Source: Burkholderia sp. 4M9327F10
Lineage (GTDB): Bacteria; Pseudomonadota; Gammaproteobacteria; Burkholderiales; Burkholderiaceae
Length of the DNA stretch: 51,484 nucleotides
Direction: 5' to 3'
Assembly (NCBI RefSeq): GCF_005503145.1
Contig: NZ_SCNV01000061.1
Coordinates: 1 to 51,484, forward strand
The position numbers were made by a program, and so were the translations under genes. This document shows, in pieces, positions 39,207 through 48,791 of this stretch (the first letter of the stretch is position 1; the number at the start of each line of letters is the position of its first letter). Below the pieces are notes generated by a model that saw only the letters and a list, made by a program, of their open reading frames with translations, was not told the origin of the DNA and ran no database searches.

Positions 39207-41195
39207 ATGACCGAAGACGTATCCACGCCGCCCGCGGCTTACGTGCTTGTCGTCGATGACGACGAAGGCATTTTGCGTCTTGCCCGCAAGTCGCTGCAGC
39301 GGGCCGGTTGCCGGGTGACGCTTTGCTCCGATGTCGGCAGCGCCCGTGAACGCATCTCCGTGGGCGCACCGGACCTGCTCGTGCTCGACTACCAGCTCAA
39401 CGGTCCCGAGACCGGGCTGGATTTCTTCCGCCGCCTGCGCGCCGAGGGCGTGCGGATTCCGGCCATCCTCGTCACCGGCTTTACCGACGAGTCGCGTGTT
39501 ATCGAGGCATTGCGCGCCGGCGTCTCGGACGTGGTGCCGAAGTCCGGCGACTATCTCGACTATCTGCCCGAAGCGGTGGAGCGGGTGCTTTCGCAGGTAC
39601 GCCTGCAGCGGGCCTCGGCCGAGGCGGTGCTGCTGCGCGATCGCGAGCAGCATTACCGCACCTTGTCCGAGGCGCTACCGCATCTGGTGCTGACGTGCGG
39701 CGCCGACGGCGACTGCGATTTTCTGTCGAAGCAGTGGTTCGAATACACGGGTCTCGACGAAAGCCAGTCGCTTGGCCTCGCGTGGCTCGAAGCCGTGCAT
39801 CCGGACGACCGCGAGGAAATCCGCCAGACCTGGCTCAAGGCGGTCAGGAGCGGTGCCGGCGACTATCGGCACGAGCTGCGCATTTGCCGCCATGACGGCG
39901 CTTACCGCTGGTTCGACGCACGCATCGTGGCGATGCGCGACGCCGACGGCGCCGTGACGAAATGGTTCGGCAGTTGCACGGATATCCATCCGCAGCGCGA
40001 AGCGATCGAGGAGCACGCACGGTTGCTGGCCTCGGAGCAGGCGGCGCGGCATGCCGCGGAAGAGGCCAACCGGGCCAAAGACCGCTTTCTAGCCATGCTC
40101 TCGCATGAACTGCGCACGCCACTCACGCCAGTGCTGGCCGGGGCGCGGGTGCTCGAGCTGATCCCCGAGCTGCCGGAACAGGCGCGTTCATGTGTGTTGA
40201 TGATCCGCCGCAATGTGGAGCTCGAGGCGCGGTTGATCGACGATCTGCTCGATCTCACGCGGGTGGCCAACGGCAAGCTGCGCTTGTCGCTTGAAACGGT
40301 GGACGTGCATGAGGTGATCGACAGCGTGCTCGAGCTGTTTCGCAGCGAGATTCAGGTCAAGCAGCAGGACGTTCATATCGACAAGGCCGCCCAGCACCAT
40401 TATGTGCTGGCCGATCGGGCGCGCCTGCAGCAGATGCTCTGGAACCTGATCCGCAATTCCGCCAAGTTCACGCCGGATGGCGGCCATATCTACGTGCGCA
40501 CGCGCGATGAGCGCATGCAGGTGCAGATTTCGATCGAAGACACGGGGATCGGCATTGAGCCCGAGCAGATCGGCAAGCTCTTCAATGCGTTCGAACAGGG
40601 CAACCAGAATATGACCCGCCAGTTTGGCGGTCTTGGACTGGGGCTCGCCATTACCAAGGCGCTCACCGACGTGCATGGCGGCACGGTGACCGCGCAGAGC
40701 CCGGGCGCGCACTGCGGCGCGACCTTTACGATTACGTTGCCGACGGCCGCCAAACCGGTCGAGCAGCCGGTCGTGCCGGCTCCCGCCGCGCCGCATCCGG
40801 CGGGCATGCTGACGGTTTTGCTGATCGAGGATCATATCGATACCGCCGACGTGATGGCGCAATTGATCCGCGGTCTCGGTCACGACGTGACGGCGGTGGG
40901 ACGGGTGGCCGATGCGCTGGCGGCCACGCAGTCGCAGCCGTTCGATCTGATTGTCAGCGACGTCGGATTGCCGGACGGTACCGGCCTCGATTTCATCAAG
41001 GCATTCCGTGAGCATTCGGACGTGCCGGCCGTGGCTTTGACGGGCTTCGGCACCGATGAGGACGTGCGCCGCTGTCTCGGCGCGGGATTCACCTCGCATT
41101 TGACCAAGCCGGTGAATTTCACGCAGCTTGAACAGTTGATCGAGAGTGCGGCAAACGTCAAAGCCGAGAAAACCGCCGGGAGCGATTCCACGTAG
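39207..41195 (+). CDS. Hybrid histidine kinase: REC-PAS-HisKA-HATPase-REC
   Basis: A 662-residue soluble kinase without membrane segments. An N-terminal receiver (about residues 10-130) has the Asp at residue 61 in LLVLDYQLNGPETG. A PAS/PAC domain follows at about 150-275 (PHLVLTCGADGDCDFLSKQW, HELRICRHDGAYRWFDARI). HisKA has the His near residue 300 in AMLSHELRTPLTPVL. HATPase has MLWNLIRNSAKFTPDGG and GGLGLGLAITKALTDVHGG. A C-terminal receiver has the Asp at residue 585 in LIVSDVGLPDGTGLD. The frame extends 22 codons upstream, but the ATG at 39207 begins directly before the receiver. It is likely a relay partner of the preceding kinase and regulator. The ribosome-binding site is weak. Confidence 0.92.
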   Translation: MTEDVSTPPAAYVLVVDDDEGILRLARKSLQRAGCRVTLCSDVGSARERISVGAPDLLVLDYQLNGPETGLDFFRRLRAEGVRIPAILVTGFTDESRVIEALRAGVSDVVPKSGDYLDYLPEAVERVLSQVRLQRASAEAVLLRDREQHYRTLSEALPHLVLTCGADGDCDFLSKQWFEYTGLDESQSLGLAWLEAVHPDDREEIRQTWLKAVRSGAGDYRHELRICRHDGAYRWFDARIVAMRDADGAVTKWFGSCTDIHPQREAIEEHARLLASEQAARHAAEEANRAKDRFLAMLSHELRTPLTPVLAGARVLELIPELPEQARSCVLMIRRNVELEARLIDDLLDLTRVANGKLRLSLETVDVHEVIDSVLELFRSEIQVKQQDVHIDKAAQHHYVLADRARLQQMLWNLIRNSAKFTPDGGHIYVRTRDERMQVQISIEDTGIGIEPEQIGKLFNAFEQGNQNMTRQFGGLGLGLAITKALTDVHGGTVTAQSPGAHCGATFTITLPTAAKPVEQPVVPAPAAPHPAGMLTVLLIEDHIDTADVMAQLIRGLGHDVTAVGRVADALAATQSQPFDLIVSDVGLPDGTGLDFIKAFREHSDVPAVALTGFGTDEDVRRCLGAGFTSHLTKPVNFTQLEQLIESAANVKAEKTAGSDST

Positions 41196-41232
41196 TGCGA
41201 ACTTTTGGCAAGGCGTGATTCGCCTGCCGATA

Positions 41233-41272
41233 AAAAATGCCTGCTGCGAGAGGTTTCGCAGCAGGCATTTTT
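41233..41272 (+). terminator. Strong terminator after the hybrid kinase
   Basis: AAAAATGCCTGCTGCGA (41233-41249) pairs perfectly over 17 bases with its complement at 41256-41272 around GAGGTT, and T-runs follow. It may act for both the signalling operon and the convergent mscL. Confidence 0.94.
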
Positions 41273-41347
41273 GTTTTGTGTCCGACGCTTCGCTATACGG
41301 ATGCGCGGCGATTTAACAGTTGAAGAGGCTCATCAGACCGAAGATGT

Positions 41348-41800
41348 TTAAGGTGTACGCGGCGCGTTCTTCAGCGAATCACGGATTTCACGCAGCAGCA
41401 GCACGTCTTCCGGCGTCGGAGCGGGCGCCGGCTCTTCAGCCGCAGCGGGCTTACGCAAGTTGTTGATGAACTTCACCATCAGGAAAATGATGAACGCAAG
41501 AATGATGAAGTTGATCAGCACCGTGATGAACGAGCCGTAGCCGAACACCGCCACGCCGGCCGTCTGCAGGTCTTTGTACGACTCAGGGCTGCCCTTGAAG
41601 CTCGCCGGGATGTCACCCAGGCGAATGAACTTGTTGGAGAAATCCAGGCCGCCGGTAGCAACGCCGACGACCGGCATGATCAGGTCTTTGACAATCGAAT
41701 TAACAATGGTGGAAAACGCGCCGCCGATAATCACACCGACTGCAAGATCCATCACATTGCCTTTAAGGGCAAATTCTTTAAATTCCTTGATCATGCTCAT
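41348..41800 (-). CDS. mscL: Large-conductance mechanosensitive channel MscL
   Basis: A 150-residue channel protein with AAGGAGG eight bases before the ATG. The N-terminal helix and first pore-lining transmembrane helix are clear: FKEFALKGNVMDLAVGVIIGGAFSTIVNSIVKDLIMP. The second helix follows (TVLINFIILAFIIFLMVKFIN). The charged cytoplasmic C-terminal bundle contains PTPEDVLLLREIRDSLK. Length is typical. MscL opens under high membrane tension and releases solutes at osmotic downshock. The frame stays open far upstream, but that is out of family. It is monocistronic and faces the terminator of the signalling operon. Confidence 0.97.
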   Translation of the reverse strand: MSMIKEFKEFALKGNVMDLAVGVIIGGAFSTIVNSIVKDLIMPVVGVATGGLDFSNKFIRLGDIPASFKGSPESYKDLQTAGVAVFGYGSFITVLINFIILAFIIFLMVKFINNLRKPAAAEEPAPAPTPEDVLLLREIRDSLKNAPRTP

Positions 41801-41901
41801 AAGGCATTCCTCCTTGAAGTCGATGGCGCCATGATAGCCAACGTCTGAAGGATAGGGTAGTGCTTTTAAGGGCGTGCTTCGGTCTGCAATCGACCCGGAA
41901 A

Positions 41902-42924
41902 CTATGACTCGAGTGCGCGTGCCCGTTCGATGTGGCTGGCAAAGCTGACCGCATCGATATTGGCGCCGCATAGCAGCACGCCAACGCGCTTGCCCTGCAG
42001 CGTCTCGCGCAACGGACCGAGCAGGGCCGCCGTGGCGGCTGCGCAGGCCGGTTCCACCGCGAGCTTCAGTTGCGTGAAGAGCGTCAGCATGGCCGCGCGC
42101 AACTCGTTGTCGCTGACCGTGACCAGCCGGTCGATATGGCGCCGGCACAATTCGTAGCTGTACTGCTCAGTATGGGGAGCCATCAGCGAGTCGGCAATGC
42201 TGTGCATATGCCCCATCTTGACCGTGTGATTGGCAGCGAAGCTCTTGCTCATTGCATCGGAGCCGTCTGGCTCGACGCCATATACGTGAATGCGCGGGTT
42301 TGCCAGCCGCAGTGCGGTCGAGACACCGGCGGCGAGGCCGCCACCGCCGATCGGCACGATCACGGCATCCAGATCCGGCGTCTGCGTGGCCCATTCGTAG
42401 CCGAGCGTCGAGGTGCCGAGCACCGTGCGGTAACCGTTGAACGGATGCACGAAGTAGCGGCCCTCTTCGGCCTCGATGCGCCGGACGATTTCGAAGGCCT
42501 CAGCGCCGTTTTCGGCCAGCACCATCTCCGCGCCGTACTGACGGCACAACGCAACGCGCGCCGGGTTGGCCGAGCGGAACAGCACGACCTTCGCACCGAT
42601 GCCGAGGCGCATTGCCGCATACGCGACCGCCACCGCATGATTGCCGCCCGACACGCAGGTGACGCCGGCGCTGCGCTGGGCTTCGTCGAGTGCGAGGAGG
42701 TTGGTGAACGCGCCGCGCGTCTTGAAGCTGCCGCCCGCCTGCAACAGCTCGAACTTGAAGTTCACCACCGTGCCTTCCAGCGAGGGGAAATCGAGCTTGT
42801 CGAACACCGGCGTGCGGGCAACCCACGGCGTCAACGCGAAATGTTGCGTGGCGATCGCGTCGAGCGTTGGAATCGGTTCGCCGTCGATCGTATGGTCGGT
42901 GTGCTGCGGCGTGGCGGTGGACAT
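41902..42924 (-). CDS. Threonine/serine dehydratase-like PLP enzyme
   Basis: A 340-residue fold-type II PLP enzyme. The PLP lysine is in KFELLQAGGSFKTRGAF, followed by GGNHAVAVAYAAMRLG for the substrate loop and the glycine-rich phosphate cradle PIGGGGLAAG. Near the end, VLLCGANID is the C-terminal PLP pyridine region. No regulatory ACT domain is present, so it resembles catabolic threonine dehydratase, serine racemase or hydroxyaspartate-type enzymes more than biosynthetic IlvA. Reaction specificity cannot be read from the sequence. It lies 122 bases downstream of argE-like on the same strand, and this gap contains the hairpin CCGCCCG/CGGGCGG (43009-43028). It could be co-transcribed with it. 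Confidence 0.85.
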   Translation of the reverse strand: MSTATPQHTDHTIDGEPIPTLDAIATQHFALTPWVARTPVFDKLDFPSLEGTVVNFKFELLQAGGSFKTRGAFTNLLALDEAQRSAGVTCVSGGNHAVAVAYAAMRLGIGAKVVLFRSANPARVALCRQYGAEMVLAENGAEAFEIVRRIEAEEGRYFVHPFNGYRTVLGTSTLGYEWATQTPDLDAVIVPIGGGGLAAGVSTALRLANPRIHVYGVEPDGSDAMSKSFAANHTVKMGHMHSIADSLMAPHTEQYSYELCRRHIDRLVTVSDNELRAAMLTLFTQLKLAVEPACAAATAALLGPLRETLQGKRVGVLLCGANIDAVSFASHIERARALES

Positions 42925-43046
42925 GGCGTGGGGTGCAATCGTTCGTTCTGTTTGGAGTCAGGCAGCTCGGGGCAGTTCAGTTGTTTGGTCGTTTAGCCGT
43001 TTCAGGTTCCGCCCGCGCAACCGGGCGGGCTGACGGGCGGTGCTTC

Positions 43047-44306
43047 TCAATGCGCATGAGCCTCCACCGACATGCTGTGGATCAACTTGCCAAGAAAGCG
43101 TTCGCAAGCCACCAGTTGTTCGAGCGCGACGAACTCGTTGGCCTTGTGCGCCTGCTGGATATCGCCAGGCCCGCACACGATGCTCGGAATCCCCGCCAGC
43201 GAAAACAGCCCCGCCTCGGTACCGTAGGCGACCTTGCGCTTGTCCTGATCCGCGGTCAGCGCACGCACCAGTTGCGTGATCGCCGCCTGCTCCGACGAAT
43301 CGAGGCCAGGCGCCGCGGCAATCTTCGAGAACTCGATGGCAGCCGATGGATGTTCGCGCAGCATTTTCGGCAACAGCGTTTCGCGGGCGTACTGATCGAT
43401 GCGCGCAAAAATCGGCTCCGGGTCGAGCGTGGGCAGATTGCGGAATTCGAACTGGAAGCGGCATTCGGCGGGGACTGTATTGATTGCGTTGCCGCCCTGG
43501 ATGGTGCTGGTCTGCGCGGTGCTGAACGGCACGTCGTAGAGTTCGTCGAACGGACCCTGTTCGCGGAACTGGTCGGCCATATCGCGGATATAGCAGATCA
43601 GGCGCGCGGCGTACTCGATCGCGTTCAGACCCTTCGGCGTCAGCGACGAATGCGCCGCCTGGCCGCGCACGCAGCATTGATATGTATTGATGCCCTTGTG
43701 CGCGATGATCGGGCGCATGCTGGTCGGCTCACCGACGATGCAGCCATCCGGCTTGATGCCGCGTTTCATCAGGTCTGCAATCATCAGCGGCGCGCCGACG
43801 CAGCCCACTTCTTCGTCGAACGAGAGCGCGAAGTGAATCGGCTTGGCGAGCCTCGTGCGCTGCATGTGCGGCAGGAGCGTGAGCGCGGCGCCGATGAAAC
43901 CCTTCATGTCACAGGTGCCACGGCCGTAGAGCTTGTCGCCGCGCACTTCCGGCTTGAACGGATCGCTGTCCCACTGCTGCCCGTCGACCGGCACGACGTC
44001 CGTATGGCCCGACAGCACGATGCCGCCGTTGGTCTCACCGTCATGCGCGGGAATCGTCGCGAACAGATTGGCCCATTTGCCGCTTTCGTCGTGAGTCAGC
44101 GTACTTTCGACGCCGGCTGCGCGCAGTTCGTCGCGCACCGTTTCGATCAGGCCGAGATTCGGATTGCGGCTCACCGTATCCATCGATACGAGGCGCGTGA
44201 CCCAAGGCAGCGAATCAGGCAGCGAAACCGGGGAGGAGGCTTGCTCGGACGAGGCAGGAGAGGCGGGCGTGGGTGCTGAACGCGCTGATTCGGCAACGTG
44301 AGACAT
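43047..44306 (-). CDS. argE: M20 family peptidase, probably acetylornithine deacetylase
   Basis: A 419-residue M20 metallopeptidase from the ATG at 44306 with CGGAG seven bases upstream. Zinc-ligand motifs are LSGHTDVVPVDG, YGRGTCDMKGFIGAALT and SFDEEVGCVGAPLM, with the catalytic Glu pair. The dimerisation domain has GINTYQCCVRGQAAHSS, and the C-terminal ligand region is GTEAGLFSLAGIPSIVCGPGD. This is the ArgE/DapE/succinyl-desuccinylase family. YGTEAGLF and the PGDIQQAHKANEFV end are ArgE-like. ArgE removes acetyl from N-acetylornithine. The first ~35 residues are Ser/Pro/Ala-rich and presumably disordered. The activity is likely but not proven. Confidence 0.86.
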   Translation of the reverse strand: MSHVAESARSAPTPASPASSEQASSPVSLPDSLPWVTRLVSMDTVSRNPNLGLIETVRDELRAAGVESTLTHDESGKWANLFATIPAHDGETNGGIVLSGHTDVVPVDGQQWDSDPFKPEVRGDKLYGRGTCDMKGFIGAALTLLPHMQRTRLAKPIHFALSFDEEVGCVGAPLMIADLMKRGIKPDGCIVGEPTSMRPIIAHKGINTYQCCVRGQAAHSSLTPKGLNAIEYAARLICYIRDMADQFREQGPFDELYDVPFSTAQTSTIQGGNAINTVPAECRFQFEFRNLPTLDPEPIFARIDQYARETLLPKMLREHPSAAIEFSKIAAAPGLDSSEQAAITQLVRALTADQDKRKVAYGTEAGLFSLAGIPSIVCGPGDIQQAHKANEFVALEQLVACERFLGKLIHSMSVEAHAH

Positions 44307-44342
44307 GACGAAACTCCGACTTTTAAGTCTTTCGATCATACC

Positions 44343-44407
44343 CAAAAAATGCCGCTCCGGCTTGCAGATCTCTACGCTGCGGCGGGCGTCTTGCGCGCCG
44401 CAGCGTA
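44343..44407 (-). terminator. Hairpin and T-run after mfd (minus strand)
   Basis: TACGCTGCGGCG at 44373-44384 pairs perfectly with CGCCGCAGCGTA at 44396-44407 around an 11-base loop. A smaller GCCG/CGGC hairpin follows on the minus strand, then a run of six T (A-run at 44343-44348). It probably ends mfd before argE. Confidence 0.7.
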
Positions 44408-44447
44408 AGGGGGACAGGCCGGTTGGCCCGCCCCGGGCTGGCCGGCT

Positions 44448-47400
44448 TCAGCGTGCCGCCGCGGTTGCCGTTCCGCGCGTGGGCGAGCCGAGTGCGCGCA
44501 GGGTCTCCTTGACCGTCGCGACCCGCACCGCCAGATCGGGGCTGCGCGTTTCGATGCGCAGCTTGTCCTGGCCGGCAAGCTTGATGTGCTTGTGCTTTTG
44601 CACCATCTCGATGATCCGCATCGCGTCGATCGGCGGATTTGGAATGAATTGCAGGCCGATAACCGATTCTCCCGCGTCGATCTTCGAAATCCCCAAGGGC
44701 TTGGCCGCGAGCCGCAGGCGATGCGTTTCGACCAGCGCATGCGCCTGGGGCGGCAGTTTGCCGAAACGGTCGATCAGTTCTTCCTGAATGCCGTCGATCG
44801 AATCGTTGTGTTCGCAATTGGCCAGCCGCTTGTACAGCGACAGACGTTCCTGCACGTCGCCGCAGTAATCGGCCGGCAGAATCGCCGGGGCGTGCAGGTT
44901 GATCTCGGTGGTGGCCGCGAGCGGCGCCGTGAGATCGGGTTCCTTGCCTTCCTTGAGCGCCTTGACGGCATCGTTCAGCATGTCGGTATAGAGCTGGAAG
45001 CCGATTTCCTGGATCTCGCCCGATTGCTTGTCGCCAAGCACCTCGCCGGTACCGCGAATCTCGAGGTCGTGCATGGCCAGATAGAAGCCCGAGCCGAGTT
45101 CTTCCATCTGCTGGATCGCTTCGAGCCGGCGCTGTGCCTGCTTGGTGAGCCCTTGCGGGTCGTGCACCAGCAGATACGAATAGGCCTGGTGATGCGAGCG
45201 TCCGACACGTCCGCGCAGCTGGTGCAACTGCGCGAGCCCGAACTTGTCGGAGCGGTGAATCAGGATCGTGTTGGCGCTCGGCACGTCAATGCCGGTTTCG
45301 ATAATGGTCGTACACAGCAGCACGTTGGCGCGCTGCGCGACGAAATCGCGCATCACCCGTTCGAGTTCGCGCTCGTGCATCTGGCCGTGCGCGACCGCAA
45401 TGCGCGCTTCGGGCACCAGCGCTTCGAGCATCTGGCGGCGGTTCTCGATGGTCTCCACTTCGTTGTGCAGGAAGTAGACCTGGCCGCCACGCTTGAGCTC
45501 GCGCAGCATGGCCTCGCGAATCACACCGTCCTCTTCGCGGCGCACGAAGGTCTTGATGGCGAGCCGCTTTTGCGGTGCGGTGGCGATCACCGAGAAGTCG
45601 CGCAGGCCTTCGAGCGCCATGCCGAGCGTGCGTGGAATCGGCGTGGCAGTCAGCGTCAGCACGTCCACTTCGGCACGCAACGCTTTCAAGGCCTCCTTCT
45701 GACGCACGCCGAAACGATGCTCCTCGTCGATGATGACGAGCCCCAGGCGCTTGAACTGCACATCCGAGGACAGCAGCTTGTGCGTGCCGATCACGATATC
45801 GACACTGCCTTCGTTGATCTGCTGGATCGCCGCGTTGACTTCCTTGGTCGATTTGAAGCGCGACAGTTCGGCGATGCGCACCGGCCAGTCGGAGAAGCGG
45901 TCCGAGAAGGTTTGCGTATGCTGCTCGGCGAGCAGCGTGGTGGGCGAGAGCAGCGCCACCTGCTTGCCGCCCATCACGGCGATGAAGGCCGCGCGCAGCG
46001 CCACTTCGGTCTTGCCAAAACCGACGTCGCCGCAGACGAGCCGGTCCATCGGCTTGCCGCTCGTCATGTCGCCGATCACGGCGGCGATCGCCGCGGCCTG
46101 GTCGGGCGTTTCCTCAAAGCCGAAGCTTTCCGCGAATTTCACGTAATCGCGCGGTTCGAGCGCGAACGCATGGCCCTCGCGGGCGGCGCGGCGCGCGTAC
46201 AGGTTGAGCAGTTCGGCGGCGGTGTCGCGAATCTGCTGGGCGGCCTTGCGCTTGGCCTTTTCCCACTGGCCCGAGCCGAGCGAGTGCAGCGGGGCGCTTT
46301 CCGGATCGGCGCCGCTATAGCGCGAGATCACGTGCAACTGCGCGACCGGCACGTAAAGCTTGCTTTCGCCCGAGTATTCGAGGTGCAGGAACTCGGTTTC
46401 GCCTTCGCCGAGGTCCATGGTCACGAGACCCATGTAGCGGCCGATGCCGTGCTGGGAATGCACAACCGGGTCGCCCACTTTCAGCTCGGACAGATCGCGC
46501 ACCATCGAATCGACGTTGCTCGCCTGTTCCTGGCGGCGGCGCCCGGCGCGGCGCGCGAGCGGGCCGTACAACTCGGTCTCGGTGACGATGGCAATGCCTT
46601 CGGCCGGCACGGCAAAGCCGCTGGAGAGCGGCGCGACCCCGATGACGAAGCGCTCGTCGCCCGTCAGCCAGTCGTTGAAGCTGTCGCTCGACGTGGGCCG
46701 CAGATGATTGTCGGCCAGCAACTGCAGCAGGGTCTCGCGCCGGCCCGCCGATTCCGCCGCGAACAGCACGCGATTGGGCGTGCTTTGCAGATAGGCGCGC
46801 AAGGCTTCGACGGGGTCGTCGGCATGCCGGTCGATGGCGAGATTGGGCAGGGGCGTCGACCAGCCGCCGCCGGCGTCGGCCGGCAGCACGAGGCGCGCGA
46901 ACGGCTTGGCGAAGGTGAAGAAGTCCTCGTCCGAGAGAAACAGGCGCTGCGGTTCGAGAATCGGCCGGTCGCGGTCGTGCGAGAGGAAGCTGTGACGCTG
47001 CTTCGTGTCGTTGGTGAAGCGGCGGATGGCCGCATCCAGATCGCCGACGAACGCGAGTTGCGCGCGCTCGGGGAGATAGTGGAACAGCGTGGCGGTCTCT
47101 TCGAAGAAGAGCGGCAGATAGTACTCGATGCCCGCCGACGGCACGCCATTGCCGATGTCCTTATAGATCGACGCGCGGCTCGGGTCGCCCTCGAACACTT
47201 CGCGCCAGCGGCTGCGAAAGGCGGTGCGGGCGGCCTCGTCGAACGGGAATTCGCGGCCCGGCAACAGGCGCACGTCTTTCACCGGATAGAGACTGCGCTG
47301 GGTGTCGGGGTCGAACGCGCGGATCGAGTCGACCTGATCGTCGAACAGGTCGATCCGGTAGGGCAGCGGCGAGCCCATCGGGAACAGGTCGAGCAGCGAG

Positions 47401-47927
47401 CCGCGCACGCAATACTCGCCCGGACGCACGACCTGGCTCACGTGCTCGTAGCCCGCCAGCGTCAACTGGGCCTTTAGCCTGGCTTCGTCGAGACGCTCGC
47501 CCTGGGAGAACGAGAACGTGTACGCCGCCATGAAGGAGGCGGGCGGCATCCGGTAAAGCGCCGTGGTGGCGGGCACCAGCAGGATGTCGCAACGGCCTTC
47601 ACCGAGGTCGTGGAGGGTGGCCAGACGCTCGGAGACGAGATCCTGGTGCGGCGAGAAGGTATCGTAAGGCAGCGTTTCCCAGTCGGGCAGCAGGCGGATA
47701 CGGGCTTGCGGCGCGAAGAAGGCGATTTCCTGCGCGAGGCGCTGGGCGTCGACCGCGCTCGCGCACACGACGGCGAGGAGCGGCACCTGTTCGCGATAGG
47801 CGAGGTGATAGCGGGCGATCAGCAGGGCATCGGACGAGCCGTGCGTGCCGTCGAAGGCGAAACGCTGGCCGGCCTTGACGAGCGCGACGGGCGAGGAGGA
47901 CTGCGATGATGCGGCGATGTCTGGCAT
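44448..47927 (-). CDS. mfd: Transcription-repair coupling factor Mfd
   Basis: A 1159-residue protein in the family range. N-terminal UvrB-like modules have PVALVKAGQRFAFDGTHGSSDAL. The RNA polymerase-interaction (CarD-like) region has DLSELKVGDPVVHSQHGIGRYMG. The translocase has Walker A in DRLVCGDVGFGKTEVALRAA, DEEH in LVIIDEEHRFGVRQK, and TLTATPIPRTL. The C-terminal TRCF domain includes LLCTTIIETGIDVPSANT and QLHQLRGRVGRS upstream. Mfd removes RNA polymerase stalled at lesions and recruits UvrA. The ATG at 47927 (MPDIAASS) is preferred; a GTG nine codons upstream is possible. No strong ribosome-binding site is seen. It is divergent from ispD across a gap with an AT-rich TATTATAAA at 48002-48010. 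Confidence 0.97.
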   Translation of the reverse strand: MPDIAASSQSSSPVALVKAGQRFAFDGTHGSSDALLIARYHLAYREQVPLLAVVCASAVDAQRLAQEIAFFAPQARIRLLPDWETLPYDTFSPHQDLVSERLATLHDLGEGRCDILLVPATTALYRMPPASFMAAYTFSFSQGERLDEARLKAQLTLAGYEHVSQVVRPGEYCVRGSLLDLFPMGSPLPYRIDLFDDQVDSIRAFDPDTQRSLYPVKDVRLLPGREFPFDEAARTAFRSRWREVFEGDPSRASIYKDIGNGVPSAGIEYYLPLFFEETATLFHYLPERAQLAFVGDLDAAIRRFTNDTKQRHSFLSHDRDRPILEPQRLFLSDEDFFTFAKPFARLVLPADAGGGWSTPLPNLAIDRHADDPVEALRAYLQSTPNRVLFAAESAGRRETLLQLLADNHLRPTSSDSFNDWLTGDERFVIGVAPLSSGFAVPAEGIAIVTETELYGPLARRAGRRRQEQASNVDSMVRDLSELKVGDPVVHSQHGIGRYMGLVTMDLGEGETEFLHLEYSGESKLYVPVAQLHVISRYSGADPESAPLHSLGSGQWEKAKRKAAQQIRDTAAELLNLYARRAAREGHAFALEPRDYVKFAESFGFEETPDQAAAIAAVIGDMTSGKPMDRLVCGDVGFGKTEVALRAAFIAVMGGKQVALLSPTTLLAEQHTQTFSDRFSDWPVRIAELSRFKSTKEVNAAIQQINEGSVDIVIGTHKLLSSDVQFKRLGLVIIDEEHRFGVRQKEALKALRAEVDVLTLTATPIPRTLGMALEGLRDFSVIATAPQKRLAIKTFVRREEDGVIREAMLRELKRGGQVYFLHNEVETIENRRQMLEALVPEARIAVAHGQMHERELERVMRDFVAQRANVLLCTTIIETGIDVPSANTILIHRSDKFGLAQLHQLRGRVGRSHHQAYSYLLVHDPQGLTKQAQRRLEAIQQMEELGSGFYLAMHDLEIRGTGEVLGDKQSGEIQEIGFQLYTDMLNDAVKALKEGKEPDLTAPLAATTEINLHAPAILPADYCGDVQERLSLYKRLANCEHNDSIDGIQEELIDRFGKLPPQAHALVETHRLRLAAKPLGISKIDAGESVIGLQFIPNPPIDAMRIIEMVQKHKHIKLAGQDKLRIETRSPDLAVRVATVKETLRALGSPTRGTATAAAR

Positions 47928-48047
47928 AGAGGGAAAAGGCGGCCGGTGGGTCACACGTGAGCGGCAAGTTTACGCGTGTCATGGCGTGGATGCGAAGGAC
48001 CTATTATAAAATCCGTCCTTTACTTTGACTTCGCGGCGTCCGCACCA

Positions 48048-48758
48048 GTGACTTCACGTCTTTTTGCTCTGATTCCGTGCGCAGGCACCGGCAGCCGATC
48101 CGGCGCCGCGATGCCCAAACAATATCGCACTGTAGCCGGTCGCGACCTGTTGCATTATTCGCTGGCCGCGTTCGACGCCTGCAGCGAGTTCGCGCAGACG
48201 CTGGTGGTGATCGCCCCTGACGACCAGCATTTCGACGCCCGGCGCTTTGCCGGCTTGCGTTTCGCGGTGCGCCGCTGCGGCGGAGCGTCACGCCAGGCCT
48301 CGGTGCTGAACGGCCTGCACGCGCTGGCCGAGTTCGGCGCGCACGACGACGACTGGGTGCTGGTGCACGACGCGGCACGCCCCGGCATTACGCCCGGCTT
48401 GATCCGGGCGCTGATTGGCGCGCTGAAAGACGACGCGGTGGGCGGCATCATGGCGCTGCCGGTGGCCGACACCTTGAAGCGGATTGCGCCGGACAGCGGC
48501 GGGCGGATTGCCCGCACCGAACCGCGCGGCGGCTTGTGGCAGGCGCAGACACCGCAGATGTTCCGGATCGGGATGTTGCGCGAGGCGATCCTGCTGGCGC
48601 AGCAGGACGGACACGACCTGACGGACGAGGCGAGCGCGATTGAGTGGATGGGTCACGCACCGCTGCTGGTGCAAGGCAGTTTGCGCAATTTCAAGGTTAC
48701 GTATCCGGAAGATTTCGATCTGGCTGAGGCGATCCTGAGCCGGCCGACGGCTTCCTGA
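48048..48758 (+). CDS. ispD: 2-C-methyl-D-erythritol 4-phosphate cytidylyltransferase IspD
   Basis: A 236-residue protein with a GTG start at 48048 that reads VTSRLFALIPCAGTGSRSG. Upstream codons in the same frame (MSWRGCEG) are not family-like. The cytidylyltransferase motif AALIP-type CAGTGSRSGAAMPKQYRTVAGRDLL, the VLVHDAARPGIT segment, and RTEPRGGLWQAQTPQMFR are diagnostic. It couples MEP to CTP to make CDP-ME in the non-mevalonate isoprenoid pathway. The start lacks a clear Shine-Dalgarno sequence and comes 34 bases after an AT-rich TATTATAAA box (48002-48010) that may be its -10. It is followed by ispF 33 bases later, the common pair. Codon use is normal to its stop. Confidence 0.95.
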   Translation: MTSRLFALIPCAGTGSRSGAAMPKQYRTVAGRDLLHYSLAAFDACSEFAQTLVVIAPDDQHFDARRFAGLRFAVRRCGGASRQASVLNGLHALAEFGAHDDDWVLVHDAARPGITPGLIRALIGALKDDAVGGIMALPVADTLKRIAPDSGGRIARTEPRGGLWQAQTPQMFRIGMLREAILLAQQDGHDLTDEASAIEWMGHAPLLVQGSLRNFKVTYPEDFDLAEAILSRPTAS

Positions 48759-48791
48759 AGAGTTTTATCGTTGATAACCGGACTACAAGCT

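Noticed and set aside
43009..43028. CCGCCCG/CGGGCGG hairpin as terminator between argE and the dehydratase gene
   Set aside because: No T-run on the transcribed strand; kept only as a note in the neighbouring gene entry.
44586..47477. 963-codon open frame antisense to mfd
   Set aside because: It is the complement of a clear Mfd gene. The high GC content and codon bias open the opposite frame, and its Arg/His/Gln-rich translation has no family motifs.
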